Assembly (NCBI GenBank): GCA_964531285.1
Contig: CAZHDI010000016.1
Location: forward strand, 1-51,606
Reading direction: 5' to 3'
Length of the DNA: 51,606 bases
DNA from: CAZHDI01 sp964531285
GTDB taxonomy: Bacteria; Pseudomonadota; Alphaproteobacteria; JAJFIK01
The notes under the pieces: model-generated
What the model saw: the letters and a program-made list of their open reading frames with translations, nothing else
Database searches by the model: none
Told to the model about the DNA's origin: nothing
Position numbers and translations under genes: made by a program
Part shown: one piece after another, positions 9,042 to 18,156 of the stretch
Numbering within the stretch: position 1 is the stretch's first letter
How the letters are laid out: every line of letters starts with the position of its first letter

Positions 9042-10553
9042 TCACTCCTGCACTGTGTCGTCCGCCGACAGAAGATGCTTTTGCACCTTGCCCGACGCGG
9101 TCCGGGGAAAATCCTGAGTCATAATGAAAAACCGGCGGGGGATCTTATACGCCGCCAGCCGCTCCCGGCAGAAATCCGCCAGGACGGCCATGTTCGGATG
9201 CGCGCCGGGCCGCGGCAGCACATAGGCATGGCCGACCTCGCCCCAGCGGTCGTCCGGCACGCCAACCACTGCCGCTTCCAGCACATCCGGATGATCGGCG
9301 AGGACATTTTCGACTTCCGCCGGATAGACATTCTCGCCGCCGGAAATATACATCTCCTTGATCCGTCCGATCACCCAATAATATCCATCGCCATCGCAGC
9401 GGCCGAGATCCCCGGTCTTGAGCCAGCCGCCGGGCGCGAAGCTCTCTGCCGTCGTGTCCGGACGGTTCCAGTAACCCGGCGTGATCGCCGGTCCGGCCAC
9501 CCAAATCTCGCCGACCGCGCCGATTGGCACGTCCTGCCCCTCCGGCCCGACGATCCGCACCGCGACCTGAAATTGAGGACGCCCGACCGAGCCGATCTTC
9601 GCGGCCACCTTGGCCGGATCCATGAACAGGGTCGTCGGCCCCGTCTCGGTCATGCCGTAGCCGTTGCACACCATGGCTCCGCGCGCCGCGAAGGTCTCCA
9701 CAAGCGCATCGGTCAACGGCGCACCGCCGCAGCCCCAGCCGCGCACCCGGGACAGATCGGTGCGCCCGAACCGCGGATCGAGGCTGAGGGCCTGATAGAC
9801 CGCCGGCACTGCAAAGAACGTATCGATCGTTCCCGCGCTGAGCAGGTCCATGACCGGACCGGGCTCGAAGCCGGGAAACACGATGACGCGTCCGCCGGCA
9901 AACAAGGTCGGCAGCGTAAAAAGATTGATCCCCGCGGTGTGAAACAGCGGGAGGAAATTCAATGTCACATCGTCCTGGCGGATATCGATGGCCTGACGGG
10001 TGTTCACATAGTTGAAAAACGCCATGCCGAAGGTTTGGATCACGCCCTTGGGCTGACCCGTGGTCCCCGACGTGTACAGAAGATACCAGATTTCATCGAG
10101 CGGCCAGTGATCGCGCGGCGCCAACGGCGCATGCGCCGACACCCCCGCCTCGTAGCCCTCCGCTCCCGGATCGTCAAGCGCCAGCTTCGGTCCGCTCAAG
10201 ACCTGAGCCGTCCCGGCATCCTCATGGCCGTAGATCAGAAGCGCCGGGGCACAATCGGCCATCAGACCCGCCAGTTCCGCCGGCGGCATGCGCCAGTTGA
10301 GCGGTACCAGGATCGCGCCGGTCTTGGCGCAGGCAAACAGCAGTTCGAAAAACTCGATCCGGTTGCGGCACAGAATGGCGACCCGGTCGCCGGGGCCCAC
10401 ACCGCGCGCCGTCAGCAGCGCGCCCGCGCGGGCCGCCCGCTCATCCAGCGTGCCATAGGTCACCCGCCGCCCGGTCCCGCGATCCTCCATGGCCGGACGA
10501 TCAGGTGCGGAGGCCGCCCGCCGTGCCGTGATATCGAAGAGCACCGTGCTCAT
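9042..10553 (-). CDS. AMP-forming acyl-CoA synthetase (long/medium-chain type)
   Basis: A 503-aa adenylate-forming enzyme that activates a carboxylic acid with ATP and joins it to CoA. The P-loop-like motif YTSGTTGQPKG, the GYGMTETGP adenylate-binding motif, the KTGDLG hinge region and the C-terminal catalytic lysine in PRTASGKVQK are all present. It lies between the TetR gene (35 bases upstream) and the serine hydrolase (overlapping). With the hydrolase it would first release and then activate an acid; the identity of the acid is unknown. Confidence 0.93.
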   Translation of the reverse strand: MSTVLFDITARRAASAPDRPAMEDRGTGRRVTYGTLDERAARAGALLTARGVGPGDRVAILCRNRIEFFELLFACAKTGAILVPLNWRMPPAELAGLMADCAPALLIYGHEDAGTAQVLSGPKLALDDPGAEGYEAGVSAHAPLAPRDHWPLDEIWYLLYTSGTTGQPKGVIQTFGMAFFNYVNTRQAIDIRQDDVTLNFLPLFHTAGINLFTLPTLFAGGRVIVFPGFEPGPVMDLLSAGTIDTFFAVPAVYQALSLDPRFGRTDLSRVRGWGCGGAPLTDALVETFAARGAMVCNGYGMTETGPTTLFMDPAKVAAKIGSVGRPQFQVAVRIVGPEGQDVPIGAVGEIWVAGPAITPGYWNRPDTTAESFAPGGWLKTGDLGRCDGDGYYWVIGRIKEMYISGGENVYPAEVENVLADHPDVLEAAVVGVPDDRWGEVGHAYVLPRPGAHPNMAVLADFCRERLAAYKIPRRFFIMTQDFPRTASGKVQKHLLSADDTVQE

Positions 10554-10588
10554 GCCCGCGCCTTCTCCAGCGTCGTTTTCCCCGCGTC

Positions 10589-11230
10589 CTAGGGTGCGGG
10601 GCCCTGCCCGGCCCCGGGCAGCAGACCGTGCGCGATGAGATCATGGACTTCGGCGGCCACCTCGGCCGCCGGACGGCTGTCGTCCCACATGCCGAACCGC
10701 AGCCCGATGAACACACTCATTCCGATCAGCGCCCAGGCATGAACCTCGCTGCCCGCCCGGATCTCGCCGGCACCCGCCGCCCGGTCCAGATTCTGCCGGT
10801 ACGCCTCGGCGAACGAATAATAGTAATCCCGGTAGGCATCTTCGGCGACGAACTGCGCCTCCATGACGATGCGGTAGAGATAGCGATTCTGGCGCACCAG
10901 TTCGATATAGGCCTGCACCCCGATCCGCTCGGCCGCCAGTCGGTCCGGCGCCGCCGCCACCCGTTCGGCGATGAACGCCCGTGTCGTGCGCCCCATATGG
11001 GTCAGCAAATCACGGAAAACCGCCTCTTTGCTCTTGAAATGCACGTAAAACGTGCCAAGCCCGACGCCCGCCCTCTGAGTGATCGCGCTGATCGACCCTT
11101 CGTGGTAGCCGCGCTCGCCGAACTCGATCAGGGCTGCGTCGAGCAGTTTATCGCGCGTCGCCCGGCCCCGATCGGTCTTCGGGCGGCGGTCGTCGGGATC
11201 GGGTGCTGCGGGGTCATCAATCAAAGCCAT
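10589..11230 (-). CDS. TetR-family transcriptional regulator
   Basis: A 213-aa repressor. The N-terminal helix-turn-helix spans about residues 20-65 (contains GYHEGSISAITQRAGVGLGT and FYVHFKSKEAVF), followed by a helical ligand domain. AGGAT precedes the ATG. It heads the ligase-hydrolase operon and is divergent from the TonB-dependent receptor, so it probably controls both sides in response to the acyl-CoA or a related compound. A candidate operator lies at 11285-11298. Confidence 0.92.
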   Translation of the reverse strand: MALIDDPAAPDPDDRRPKTDRGRATRDKLLDAALIEFGERGYHEGSISAITQRAGVGLGTFYVHFKSKEAVFRDLLTHMGRTTRAFIAERVAAAPDRLAAERIGVQAYIELVRQNRYLYRIVMEAQFVAEDAYRDYYYSFAEAYRQNLDRAAGAGEIRAGSEVHAWALIGMSVFIGLRFGMWDDSRPAAEVAAEVHDLIAHGLLPGAGQGPAP

Positions 11231-11284
11231 GACGCCATCCTAGCCGAAGTGCCATGGCACGAAAGCAACACCCGGCGACCAATA

Positions 11285-11298
11285 TGAATACCCATTCA
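11285..11298. promoter_or_regulatory. candidate TetR operator (TGAAT-N4-ATTCA)
   Basis: A perfect 5-bp inverted repeat, TGAAT-ACCC-ATTCA, sits in the 196-base divergent gap, 55 bases from the TetR start and 129 bases from the receptor start. Sites with TGAAT/ATTCA arms are common for TetR regulators of acyl metabolism. The link to the adjacent regulator is inferred from position only. Confidence 0.5.
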
Positions 11299-11426
11299 GG
11301 TTTATGTTGATCGCGTCCGCGTGATGGCGCTTGATCTAACATGAAACAGGGGTGCGCCGGATCCGGCCGGAAGCTTGGTGCGGCGCCTTCAGCAAGAAAT
11401 CTTGCAGCATCTCGGGGAAATGCACC

Positions 11427-13721
11427 ATGCGCACATCACAGACCAACACCTTCCGCCTGCTCCTTCTGGCTGCCGCCGCGCCGCTTGCCTTCACGACGCC
11501 GGTCCTGGCGCAGGATGCCGACGACGCAGTTGAAGAGCAGTCCGATGAGCGCATCACGGTGACCGCCCGGCGCCGGGAGGAAAGCCTTCAGGATGTGCCC
11601 ATCGCGATCACCGCCTTTACGGGCGAAGACCTCGCCCGGCGCGGCGTCGCCGACATCACCGAATTGTCCAACACAACGCCGAACGTGTCGCTGGAAGTCT
11701 CGCGCGGCACCAACACCACGCTGACCGCGTTCATCCGGGGCGTGGGCCAGCAGGACCCGGTCGCCGGCTTCGAATCCGGTGTCGGTCTGTATGTGGACGA
11801 TGTTTATCTGAACCGGCCCCAGGCCGCCGTCCTGGACATCTATGATGTGGAGCGGATCGAAGTGCTGCGCGGCCCCCAGGGCACGCTTTACGGCCGGAAC
11901 ACCATCGGCGGCGCGATCAAATATGTGACCAAGCGCCTTGATGACGAGTTCACCGCGGATCTGCGCCTGTCGGTCGGCAGCTATGATCAGTTCGACGGTA
12001 TTCTGAAGGTCGGCATGCCGATCACCGACACCTTGCGGATCGGCGGCGCCGTGGCCCGTCTGACGCGGGATGGGTTCGGCGAGAACCTGAATCTCGAGGG
12101 CGTCGAGAACTACAACAAGGATGTGTGGGCCGGGCGGGCCAGCATCGAATTCGAACCGACCAGCGATCTCTTCTTCCGTCTGTCGGGCGACTACATCCAA
12201 GACGACTCGGACCCGCGCCAGGGCAACCGTCTGACGGTCGGCAATCTGACCGGTGCGCCGATCCTCGACAATGAATACGACACGCGGGCCGGCCTCACAG
12301 CACCCGAGCAGGAAGTCACGGCAAAGGGCATCTCGCTCTTGGGCGAGTGGCAGATCAACGACGCCTTCACGGTCAAGAACATTCTGTCCTACCGCGAAGA
12401 CGAGACGCTGACACCGATCGATTTCGACAGCTTGCCGTCCTCCGATCTGGACGTGCCGGCGGAATACACCAATGAGCAGTTCTCCGAAGAACTCCAGCTG
12501 CTCTACGAAGGGGACCGCCTGAACGGCGTCGTTGGCTTCTATTATCTCGATGCCAACGCCTTCAACCGCTTCGACGTGCTGCTGTTCAACCTGGTTCCGG
12601 ATTTCAACTCGTTCAGCATTGCCGATGTCGATACCAAGACCTGGTCCGTGTTCGGCGATTTCACCTATGACATCCTGCCGACCGTCAGCGTATCTCTGGG
12701 CGGCCGTTACACCAGCGACGAGCGCAGCGCCCGGATCCTGCGCCAAAGCTTGCTGGGATCCAGCTTCTTTGGTCCCGATCCGATCGTGCTCGCCACCACA
12801 TCGGACTTCCGCGGCGAAGAGACCTTCACGGACTTCACGCCCCGCGCGTCGATTTCCTGGAAGCCGACCGACAACTACAATCTCTATGTCTCCTATTCGG
12901 AAGGCTTCAAGGGCGGCAGCTTTGACCCGCGCGGCGTGACGACGGCTGCGCCGGACACCAACGGCGATGGGACGGTCAGCGAGCGTGAGGTGTTCAACTT
13001 CATGCAGTTCGATCCCGAGACGGTCGAAACGTATGAAATCGGCCTGAAATCGTCCCTGTTCGGCGGCCGCCTGAATTCCAGCATCGCGGTGTTCTATTCC
13101 GACTACACCGACGTTCAGGTGCCAGGCTCGGTCGGCGTCGACACCGATGGCGACGGGGAAGAGGACAACTTCATCGGCATCACCTCGAACGCCGGTGCGG
13201 CCGAATTCTTCGGTGTCGAATTCGAGGGCACGGCGGCCCTCGCCGAAGACCTGCTGCGCGGCGCCGACAGCCTGAACGCATCCTGGGCGATCGGTTATCT
13301 CGATGCGGAATATGTCGAGTTCATCAACGCCTTCGGTGTCGATATCTCGGACGAAGCCAAAGTTCAGAATACCCCTGAATGGACGCTCAGCGGCACGCTC
13401 ACCTACGACACGCCGTTCGCGATCTACACCGAACAGGGCAATCTGACCTTCATCAACACCGTCTCCTACCGCGGCGAACACCAGCAGTTCGAACAGGCGA
13501 TCCCGCTGATCGACGAGGACGGCTACACGCTTTGGGATGCCAGCCTCGTGTGGGAGCATGACAGCGGCATGTGGCGCGTTGGCGTGCACGGCAAGAACCT
13601 GACCGACGAGCGCTACAATGTGGCCGGCTACAACTTCCCGACTCTGGGTCTGGAAGGCACCGTCACCACGTTCCTCGGTAATCCGCGCACGGTGACCGGC
13701 ACGCTCGACGTCCGGTTCTAA
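11427..13721 (+). CDS. TonB-dependent outer-membrane receptor
   Basis: A 764-aa receptor with a signal peptide (to about residue 29, cleaved after VLA). A plug domain follows (ITVTARRREESLQDVPIAI, then the VDDVYLNRPQ and LRGPQGTLYGRNTIGGAI signatures), then a 22-strand barrel ending in Phe, the usual Bam signal. The segment ITVTARR can serve as the TonB box. Receptors of this subgroup in aquatic alphaproteobacteria take up organic substrates rather than only iron. ATG 11427 is preceded by GGGGA. Expression is probably governed by the divergent TetR. A strong terminator follows, before the MFS gene. Confidence 0.95.
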   Translation: MRTSQTNTFRLLLLAAAAPLAFTTPVLAQDADDAVEEQSDERITVTARRREESLQDVPIAITAFTGEDLARRGVADITELSNTTPNVSLEVSRGTNTTLTAFIRGVGQQDPVAGFESGVGLYVDDVYLNRPQAAVLDIYDVERIEVLRGPQGTLYGRNTIGGAIKYVTKRLDDEFTADLRLSVGSYDQFDGILKVGMPITDTLRIGGAVARLTRDGFGENLNLEGVENYNKDVWAGRASIEFEPTSDLFFRLSGDYIQDDSDPRQGNRLTVGNLTGAPILDNEYDTRAGLTAPEQEVTAKGISLLGEWQINDAFTVKNILSYREDETLTPIDFDSLPSSDLDVPAEYTNEQFSEELQLLYEGDRLNGVVGFYYLDANAFNRFDVLLFNLVPDFNSFSIADVDTKTWSVFGDFTYDILPTVSVSLGGRYTSDERSARILRQSLLGSSFFGPDPIVLATTSDFRGEETFTDFTPRASISWKPTDNYNLYVSYSEGFKGGSFDPRGVTTAAPDTNGDGTVSEREVFNFMQFDPETVETYEIGLKSSLFGGRLNSSIAVFYSDYTDVQVPGSVGVDTDGDGEEDNFIGITSNAGAAEFFGVEFEGTAALAEDLLRGADSLNASWAIGYLDAEYVEFINAFGVDISDEAKVQNTPEWTLSGTLTYDTPFAIYTEQGNLTFINTVSYRGEHQQFEQAIPLIDEDGYTLWDASLVWEHDSGMWRVGVHGKNLTDERYNVAGYNFPTLGLEGTVTTFLGNPRTVTGTLDVRF

Positions 13722-13757
13722 GCGCGGCGCCGCTGCGGCCAAGCCTTGGAAATTTGG

Positions 13758-13785
13758 AAGGGGCCGGACCATCCGGCCCCTTTTT
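13758..13785 (+). terminator. rho-independent terminator
   Basis: An 8-bp stem (GGGGCCGG / CCGGCCCC, 13760-13767 and 13773-13780) with a 5-nt loop is followed by five T residues. It lies 37 bases after the receptor's stop codon and separates it from the MFS gene. Confidence 0.9.
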
Positions 13786-13831
13786 CTTGTTATGCTGAGC
13801 GCCGATAAGGGGTGAAGCGAGGGAGGATCGC

Positions 13832-15178
13832 GTGAGCGCACCGCAGACCAGACCGGATTACGGGCCCGATGAGCCAAGCGCGGCCTATAAAGCCTATGTG
13901 CTGTTCATCCTGGTGATCGTCTATACGTTCAACTTCCTCGACCGGCAGATCGTCGGCATCCTGGCCGTGCCCATCAAGGAAGATCTTCAGCTCAGCGATT
14001 TTCAGCTCAGCCTCATGGGCGGGCTCGCCTTCGCCCTCTTCTATACCCTGCTGGGCATCCCGATCGCGCGCCTTGCCGACCGGACCAACCGGGTCTGGAT
14101 CATAACCATCGCGCTCACCGTCTGGAGCGCCATGACCGCCATCTGCGGCCTGGCCCAGAATTTCATCCAACTGTTTCTGGCGCGCCTCGGCGTGGGGGTC
14201 GGCGAAGCCGGCGGCACCGCGCCCGCCTATTCTCTGATTGCAGATTACTTCCCGCCGCACCAGCGCGCCCGCGCCTTGAGTGTCTATTCCTTCGGCATTC
14301 CCATCGGCAGTGCGCTCGGGATCCTGTTGGGCGGGATCCTGACCAGCCTGTTGGACTGGCGCGCGGCATTCATCATTGTCGGCCTCATGGGTGTCGCCAT
14401 CGCGCCCATCTTCCGCCTGACCATGCGCGAGCCCAAGCGCGGGCGTTATGACGGCGAGAACGCGCAAATCGAACCGGTGCCGTTTTCGGCGGTGATCACC
14501 AAGCTCATGGGCAAGCCCACCTTCTGGGGCCTGTCCATCGCGGCGGCCTCGTCCTCCATGGCCGGCTATGGGCTCATCTTCTGGCTGCCGTCGTTCCTGG
14601 TGCGCAGTTTCGGCGCGGATCTGCCGGAGTTCTTCGCCTGGATGCCGGATGCGCTGGTGCCGGACAATGCCGGACCGCTGCTTTATGCCTCGTATTTCTA
14701 CGGCACGATCCTGTTGATCGGCGGCATTCTGGGCGTATGGCTCGGGGGCGATCTCGCCGACCGGTTCGGCGCCAAGCACAAAGGCGCCTATGCGCTGATC
14801 CCGGCCATCGCGTTCACGACCACCCTGCCCTTTTTCGTCATCGGTGTGCTGACCGACTCCCTGACCGTGGCTTTCTTCATGTTCATGGCGCCGACCGCGC
14901 TCAGCCTGATGTGGCTCGGCCCGGTCCTGTCGGCCTTCCAGCATCTGGTCCCGCCGAATATGCGCGCCACCGCCTCGGCGATCTTCCTGTTCGTCAACAA
15001 TCTGATTGGCCTGGGGCTGGGCAATGCGACGCTGGGTCTGATCTCGGACGCCCTGCGCGCCGAGTTCGGTAATGAATCCCTGCGCTATGCGATCCTGGCG
15101 GGCGGCGTGTTCTATGCCTTGGCGGCGGTCATCTTCTTCTGGTGCGCTAGCCGTCTGAAAAAGGACTGGGAGGGCTGA
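13832..15178 (+). CDS. MFS transporter, spinster-like
   Basis: A 448-aa inner-membrane carrier with about 12 hydrophobic segments. The N-terminal signature FNFLDRQIVGILAVPIKEDL, the loop ARLADRTNR and GVGEAGGTAPAYS are typical of spinster-type carriers, which are common beside TonB receptors in alphaproteobacteria. It starts at GTG 13832 with GGGAGG upstream. It would move the substrate taken up by the receptor across the inner membrane; direction and substrate are inferred from context. Confidence 0.92.
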   Translation: MSAPQTRPDYGPDEPSAAYKAYVLFILVIVYTFNFLDRQIVGILAVPIKEDLQLSDFQLSLMGGLAFALFYTLLGIPIARLADRTNRVWIITIALTVWSAMTAICGLAQNFIQLFLARLGVGVGEAGGTAPAYSLIADYFPPHQRARALSVYSFGIPIGSALGILLGGILTSLLDWRAAFIIVGLMGVAIAPIFRLTMREPKRGRYDGENAQIEPVPFSAVITKLMGKPTFWGLSIAAASSSMAGYGLIFWLPSFLVRSFGADLPEFFAWMPDALVPDNAGPLLYASYFYGTILLIGGILGVWLGGDLADRFGAKHKGAYALIPAIAFTTTLPFFVIGVLTDSLTVAFFMFMAPTALSLMWLGPVLSAFQHLVPPNMRATASAIFLFVNNLIGLGLGNATLGLISDALRAEFGNESLRYAILAGGVFYALAAVIFFWCASRLKKDWEG

Positions 15179-15185
15179 CGGTCCG

Positions 15186-15518
15186 GTGAAGGCCAATCCG
15201 GCGGATATCGATGCAGCGGCCCGCGCGCTTGCCCAGGCCCACGGCTTTGTCGTCAGCGACACGGTGACCGCCGCGACCGGCTCGCGCTATTTCACGGTGC
15301 TGAAGGAGACGCCGGACGGCCCGGCCGGGTTCCGCGTGCGGATCAGTGCCCATAAGGCCGCCGGCTGGCAGGTCAGGGCCCATTATGCGCTGGTCACGTG
15401 GCATTGCGTAAAACGCGCCAAACGGGATCTGGCGCGCCTGGAGCGGCGGCTGGCCCGGCTCACCTCCCCAAATCAGACCGGCGGCACGCCGCCGGTCGAT
15501 ACCCGTCCGCCGGCCTAA
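15186..15518 (+). CDS. hypothetical protein, 110 aa
   Basis: It starts at GTG 15186, seven bases after the MFS stop, with GGGAGGG upstream, so it is probably translated from the same mRNA. The protein is basic, with an AAARALAQAHGF helix at the N-terminus, a central beta-rich part, a helix dense in Arg and Lys (VKRAKRDLARLERRLARL) and a Pro-rich tail. No family is recognised. Confidence 0.55.
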   Translation: MKANPADIDAAARALAQAHGFVVSDTVTAATGSRYFTVLKETPDGPAGFRVRISAHKAAGWQVRAHYALVTWHCVKRAKRDLARLERRLARLTSPNQTGGTPPVDTRPPA

Positions 15519-15541
15519 GAGGTTCTTCGGAAATAGGGCTC

Positions 15542-15670
15542 TCAGGGCGTGTGCAACAGAAGGCGGCGCGCCGCTTCCAACAGGGCCAGCAGGATCAGGG
15601 CGGCGATGGCGCACAAGGCATCGGTCCATTCGCGGACGGCCTGGCGGGGTCTGGTCACGGTCCACATCAT
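15542..15670 (-). CDS. possible small membrane protein, 42 aa
   Basis: A short ORF begins with ATGATG at 15670 and contains one hydrophobic helix (ALCAIAALILLALLEAA) between basic ends. It starts 46 bases after the stop of the HtrA-like protease on the same strand. No good Shine-Dalgarno site is visible, and a hairpin lies directly before the start, so it may not be translated. Unknown family. Confidence 0.3.
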   Translation of the reverse strand: MMWTVTRPRQAVREWTDALCAIAALILLALLEAARRLLLHTP

Positions 15671-15696
15671 GGTCCGGACGTTGCAAACTCCGGACC
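15671..15696 (-). promoter_or_regulatory. inverted repeat before the 42-aa ORF
   Basis: GGTCCGGA and TCCGGACC form an 8-bp perfect stem with a 10-nt loop, ending at the base before the small ORF's first ATG. It could end the protease transcript (though no T-run follows), hide the start, or bind a dimeric protein. Confidence 0.35.
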
Positions 15697-15715
15697 AATC
15701 ACAACCGGGCAGGCG

Positions 15716-16795
15716 TCACCGGAACTGCTCACCCAGCCGGCGGGAGAAATCCTCCGGCGTCATCGCGCCCGCACTGCGTTCGTTGAGATTACCGATGGTC
15801 ACAGTGAGCGAGAGCCGCTGACCATTACGCCAGACCTGCAGCGGAACCTGCGTGCCGATATCCGTGGTCGCCACGAGCCGCGGCAGGGTGCGGAACTGGC
15901 GGACCTCCCGGTTGTTGTAGCGCAGGATGATGTCCCCCGGCTCGATGCCCGCAAGCGCCGCCGGCCCGCCGGGCACCACCGACATGATCAGCGCCCCGCG
16001 CGGACGCCCGCTCAGCCCGGCCTCCCGCGCAACCGCCTCGGTCACGGCCTGAAGCCCGACACCGAGCCAGCCCCGGCGCCCCTCGCCGAATTCGAGAAGC
16101 TGGCGCGCCGTCACTTCCGCCAGGGCCGAGGGCACGGCAAAGGCAATGCCGCGCGCACCGCCGTCGGGCGTGATGATCGCGGTGTTCACGCCGATCACCT
16201 GACCGGCGGCATTGAACAGCGGCCCGCCGGAATTACCCGAATTGATGGCCGCGTCGGTCTGGATGAAATCGTCATAAGGACCCTGGAGCGTCCGGTTGCG
16301 CGCCGAGATGATCCCCAGCGTGACCGTCCCGCCGAGCCCGAACGGGTTGCCGATCGCCAGCACCCATTGGCCCACCGACAGGGAGTCGGAATCGCCGAAG
16401 GGCACGAACGGCATGGGCGCCGTCGGGGTCACTTTCAGAACCGCGATATCGATGGACGGATCGGTGCCGACCAGCGCGGCTTCCATCTGGATGCCGTCAT
16501 GGGTGCGCACGACAATCGACTGGGCAGCATCGATCACATGGTTGTTGGTGACGATCACGCCCGAGGCGTCGATCACAAAGCCCGAGCCCAGGGACCGGCC
16601 CTGGCCCGCCGCACTCCTGGCGCCGCCGAAGGCGATGACTTCGACCACCGCAGGCAGCAGCCGGTTCGCAAGACCGGAAAAATCCTGGAGCGGCGCCTGG
16701 GCCCGGGCCGGTGCGGGCGTGCCGACGGCGAGCACGGCGATCACGGCCGCACTCACCAGGGCCGCTACCAGCCCGCGCATTGCATTACATGTCAT
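15716..16795 (-). CDS. HtrA/Deg-type serine protease with one PDZ domain
   Basis: A 359-aa periplasmic protease of family S1C. A signal peptide spans about residues 1-33 (ends ARAQ). The catalytic triad is His86 (TNNHVID), Asp116 (IDIAVL) and Ser189 (GNSGGP). A single PDZ domain follows (about 235-335, with GWLGVGLQ and GDIILRYNN). It would degrade or refold damaged envelope proteins. One PDZ rather than two makes it DegS-like in layout, but it has a cleavable signal rather than an anchor. An in-frame ATG five codons in is an alternative start. Confidence 0.93.
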   Translation of the reverse strand: MTCNAMRGLVAALVSAAVIAVLAVGTPAPARAQAPLQDFSGLANRLLPAVVEVIAFGGARSAAGQGRSLGSGFVIDASGVIVTNNHVIDAAQSIVVRTHDGIQMEAALVGTDPSIDIAVLKVTPTAPMPFVPFGDSDSLSVGQWVLAIGNPFGLGGTVTLGIISARNRTLQGPYDDFIQTDAAINSGNSGGPLFNAAGQVIGVNTAIITPDGGARGIAFAVPSALAEVTARQLLEFGEGRRGWLGVGLQAVTEAVAREAGLSGRPRGALIMSVVPGGPAALAGIEPGDIILRYNNREVRQFRTLPRLVATTDIGTQVPLQVWRNGQRLSLTVTIGNLNERSAGAMTPEDFSRRLGEQFR

Positions 16796-16927
16796 ACTCT
16801 CACACCCCGGTTCCTGGCCCTATGGTCCCGGCGGCCCCGTCAAGACCGCCCGCAGGTCAACTGTTCCCGATGCGCCCGCCCAGGGCAAGCCGCGCGGCCC
16901 GCTCGCGATGCGGCTGACCGTCTCCCG

Positions 16928-18079
16928 TCAAGGGCGGCGGCGCACATGGGCGCGAGTTATTTCACTGACCTTGGTGACGCCCAGAAGCGCCATGCCGCGC
17001 TTGATCTCGGCCTTGAGCAAGCCGAGCGCCCGGTCCACACCCGGCTCGCCCCCGGCGCACAGGCCATACAGATACGGCCGGCCCGTCGTGCAGGCGGTCG
17101 CGCCCAAAGCCAGAGCCTTGAGGACATCGGTCCCACGCCGCACGCCGCCATCGAGGATCACTTCGGCGCGCCCGGCCACCCGGTCGGCGATCTCCTCGAT
17201 CATGTCGACCGGCGCGGGCGCCCCATCGAGCTGACGGCCCCCATGGTTCGACACCATGATTGCGCTGGCCCCGGCCTGAACCGCCAGTTCCGCATCGTCG
17301 GGCGCCATGATGCCCTTGATCGCGAACGGACCGCCCCATTCCTGGATCATCCGCGCCGCGTCATCCCAATCGACCGTCTGATCGAACTGGCTGTTGATGT
17401 ATTCCATCACGCCCATGCCCGTCCCGATCGACACCTGACCGACGATATTGGCCAGAACCGGACGTTTGGCCGCGAAGAAGCGCCGCGTCCAGGTGGGATG
17501 GGCGGCCAGCGCCGCCAACAGTTTCGGCGTCGGTTTGGGCGGCATGGACAGCCCGTTGCGCAGGTCCCGCTCCCGGTTCCCGGCGACCGGCAGATCGACC
17601 GTCAGCATAAGGCCCTTAAAGCCGGCCGCGCGCGCCCGCTCGATAAAGGCGCTGTTCAGGCCGCGGTCGCGCCACACGTAAATCTGAAACCATTTGGGAC
17701 AGTCCGACGCCGCCGCGATGTCCTCGATGGACGTGTTGCTGACCGACGACAGGGCATAGCCGGTGCCGGCCCGCGCCGCCGCCCGCGCCACCGCCCGTTC
17801 GCCCTCGGGATGAAACATCCGTGTGCCGCCGGTCGGCGAGAGCGCCAGCGGCATGGACAACTCCGCACCGAGCACCCGCGTCGTCATATCGATAGACGAG
17901 ACGTCCCGCAAAACCCGCTGGAGGAGATCGTACTCCTGGAAGGCCGTGCTGTTGCGGCGCATGGTCCATTCGTCGTCCGCGCCGCCGCGCGCATAGTCGA
18001 AGAACGGCCCGGGGATCTTGGTCGCAGCGAGTTGGTGCAGGTCCTCGATCGAGTAGCAGTCGTCAATGGTGCGCGCCAT
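16928..18079 (-). CDS. FMN-dependent alpha-hydroxy-acid oxidase/dehydrogenase
   Basis: A 383-aa TIM-barrel flavoenzyme of the lactate dehydrogenase (LldD), glycolate oxidase and mandelate dehydrogenase family. The catalytic His279 and substrate Arg282 are in SNHGGRQLDG, the FMN-contacting Lys255 is in AIKG, and the phosphate-binding DGGVRRGTDVLKAL follows. It oxidises a 2-hydroxyacid to a 2-oxoacid; which one is unclear. The start is preceded by GGGAGG. It is the last gene after the sulfotransferase on the same strand. Confidence 0.92.
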   Translation of the reverse strand: MARTIDDCYSIEDLHQLAATKIPGPFFDYARGGADDEWTMRRNSTAFQEYDLLQRVLRDVSSIDMTTRVLGAELSMPLALSPTGGTRMFHPEGERAVARAAARAGTGYALSSVSNTSIEDIAAASDCPKWFQIYVWRDRGLNSAFIERARAAGFKGLMLTVDLPVAGNRERDLRNGLSMPPKPTPKLLAALAAHPTWTRRFFAAKRPVLANIVGQVSIGTGMGVMEYINSQFDQTVDWDDAARMIQEWGGPFAIKGIMAPDDAELAVQAGASAIMVSNHGGRQLDGAPAPVDMIEEIADRVAGRAEVILDGGVRRGTDVLKALALGATACTTGRPYLYGLCAGGEPGVDRALGLLKAEIKRGMALLGVTKVSEITRAHVRRRP

Positions 18080-18156
18080 CTGGTCCTCCCGGCCTGATCG
18101 TCCCGTCCGTGCTGACAGTCTAGCGCCCCGCGGCCGGATGTCAGCCTCGCCTCGCG

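Noticed and set aside
11436..13877. 813-codon open frame on the minus strand
   Set aside because: Antisense shadow of the TonB-dependent receptor.
15398..18097. 900-codon open frame on the plus strand
   Set aside because: It lies antisense to the protease and oxidase genes; its Arg/His/Pro-rich translation has no domains and arises from the codon bias of the real genes.
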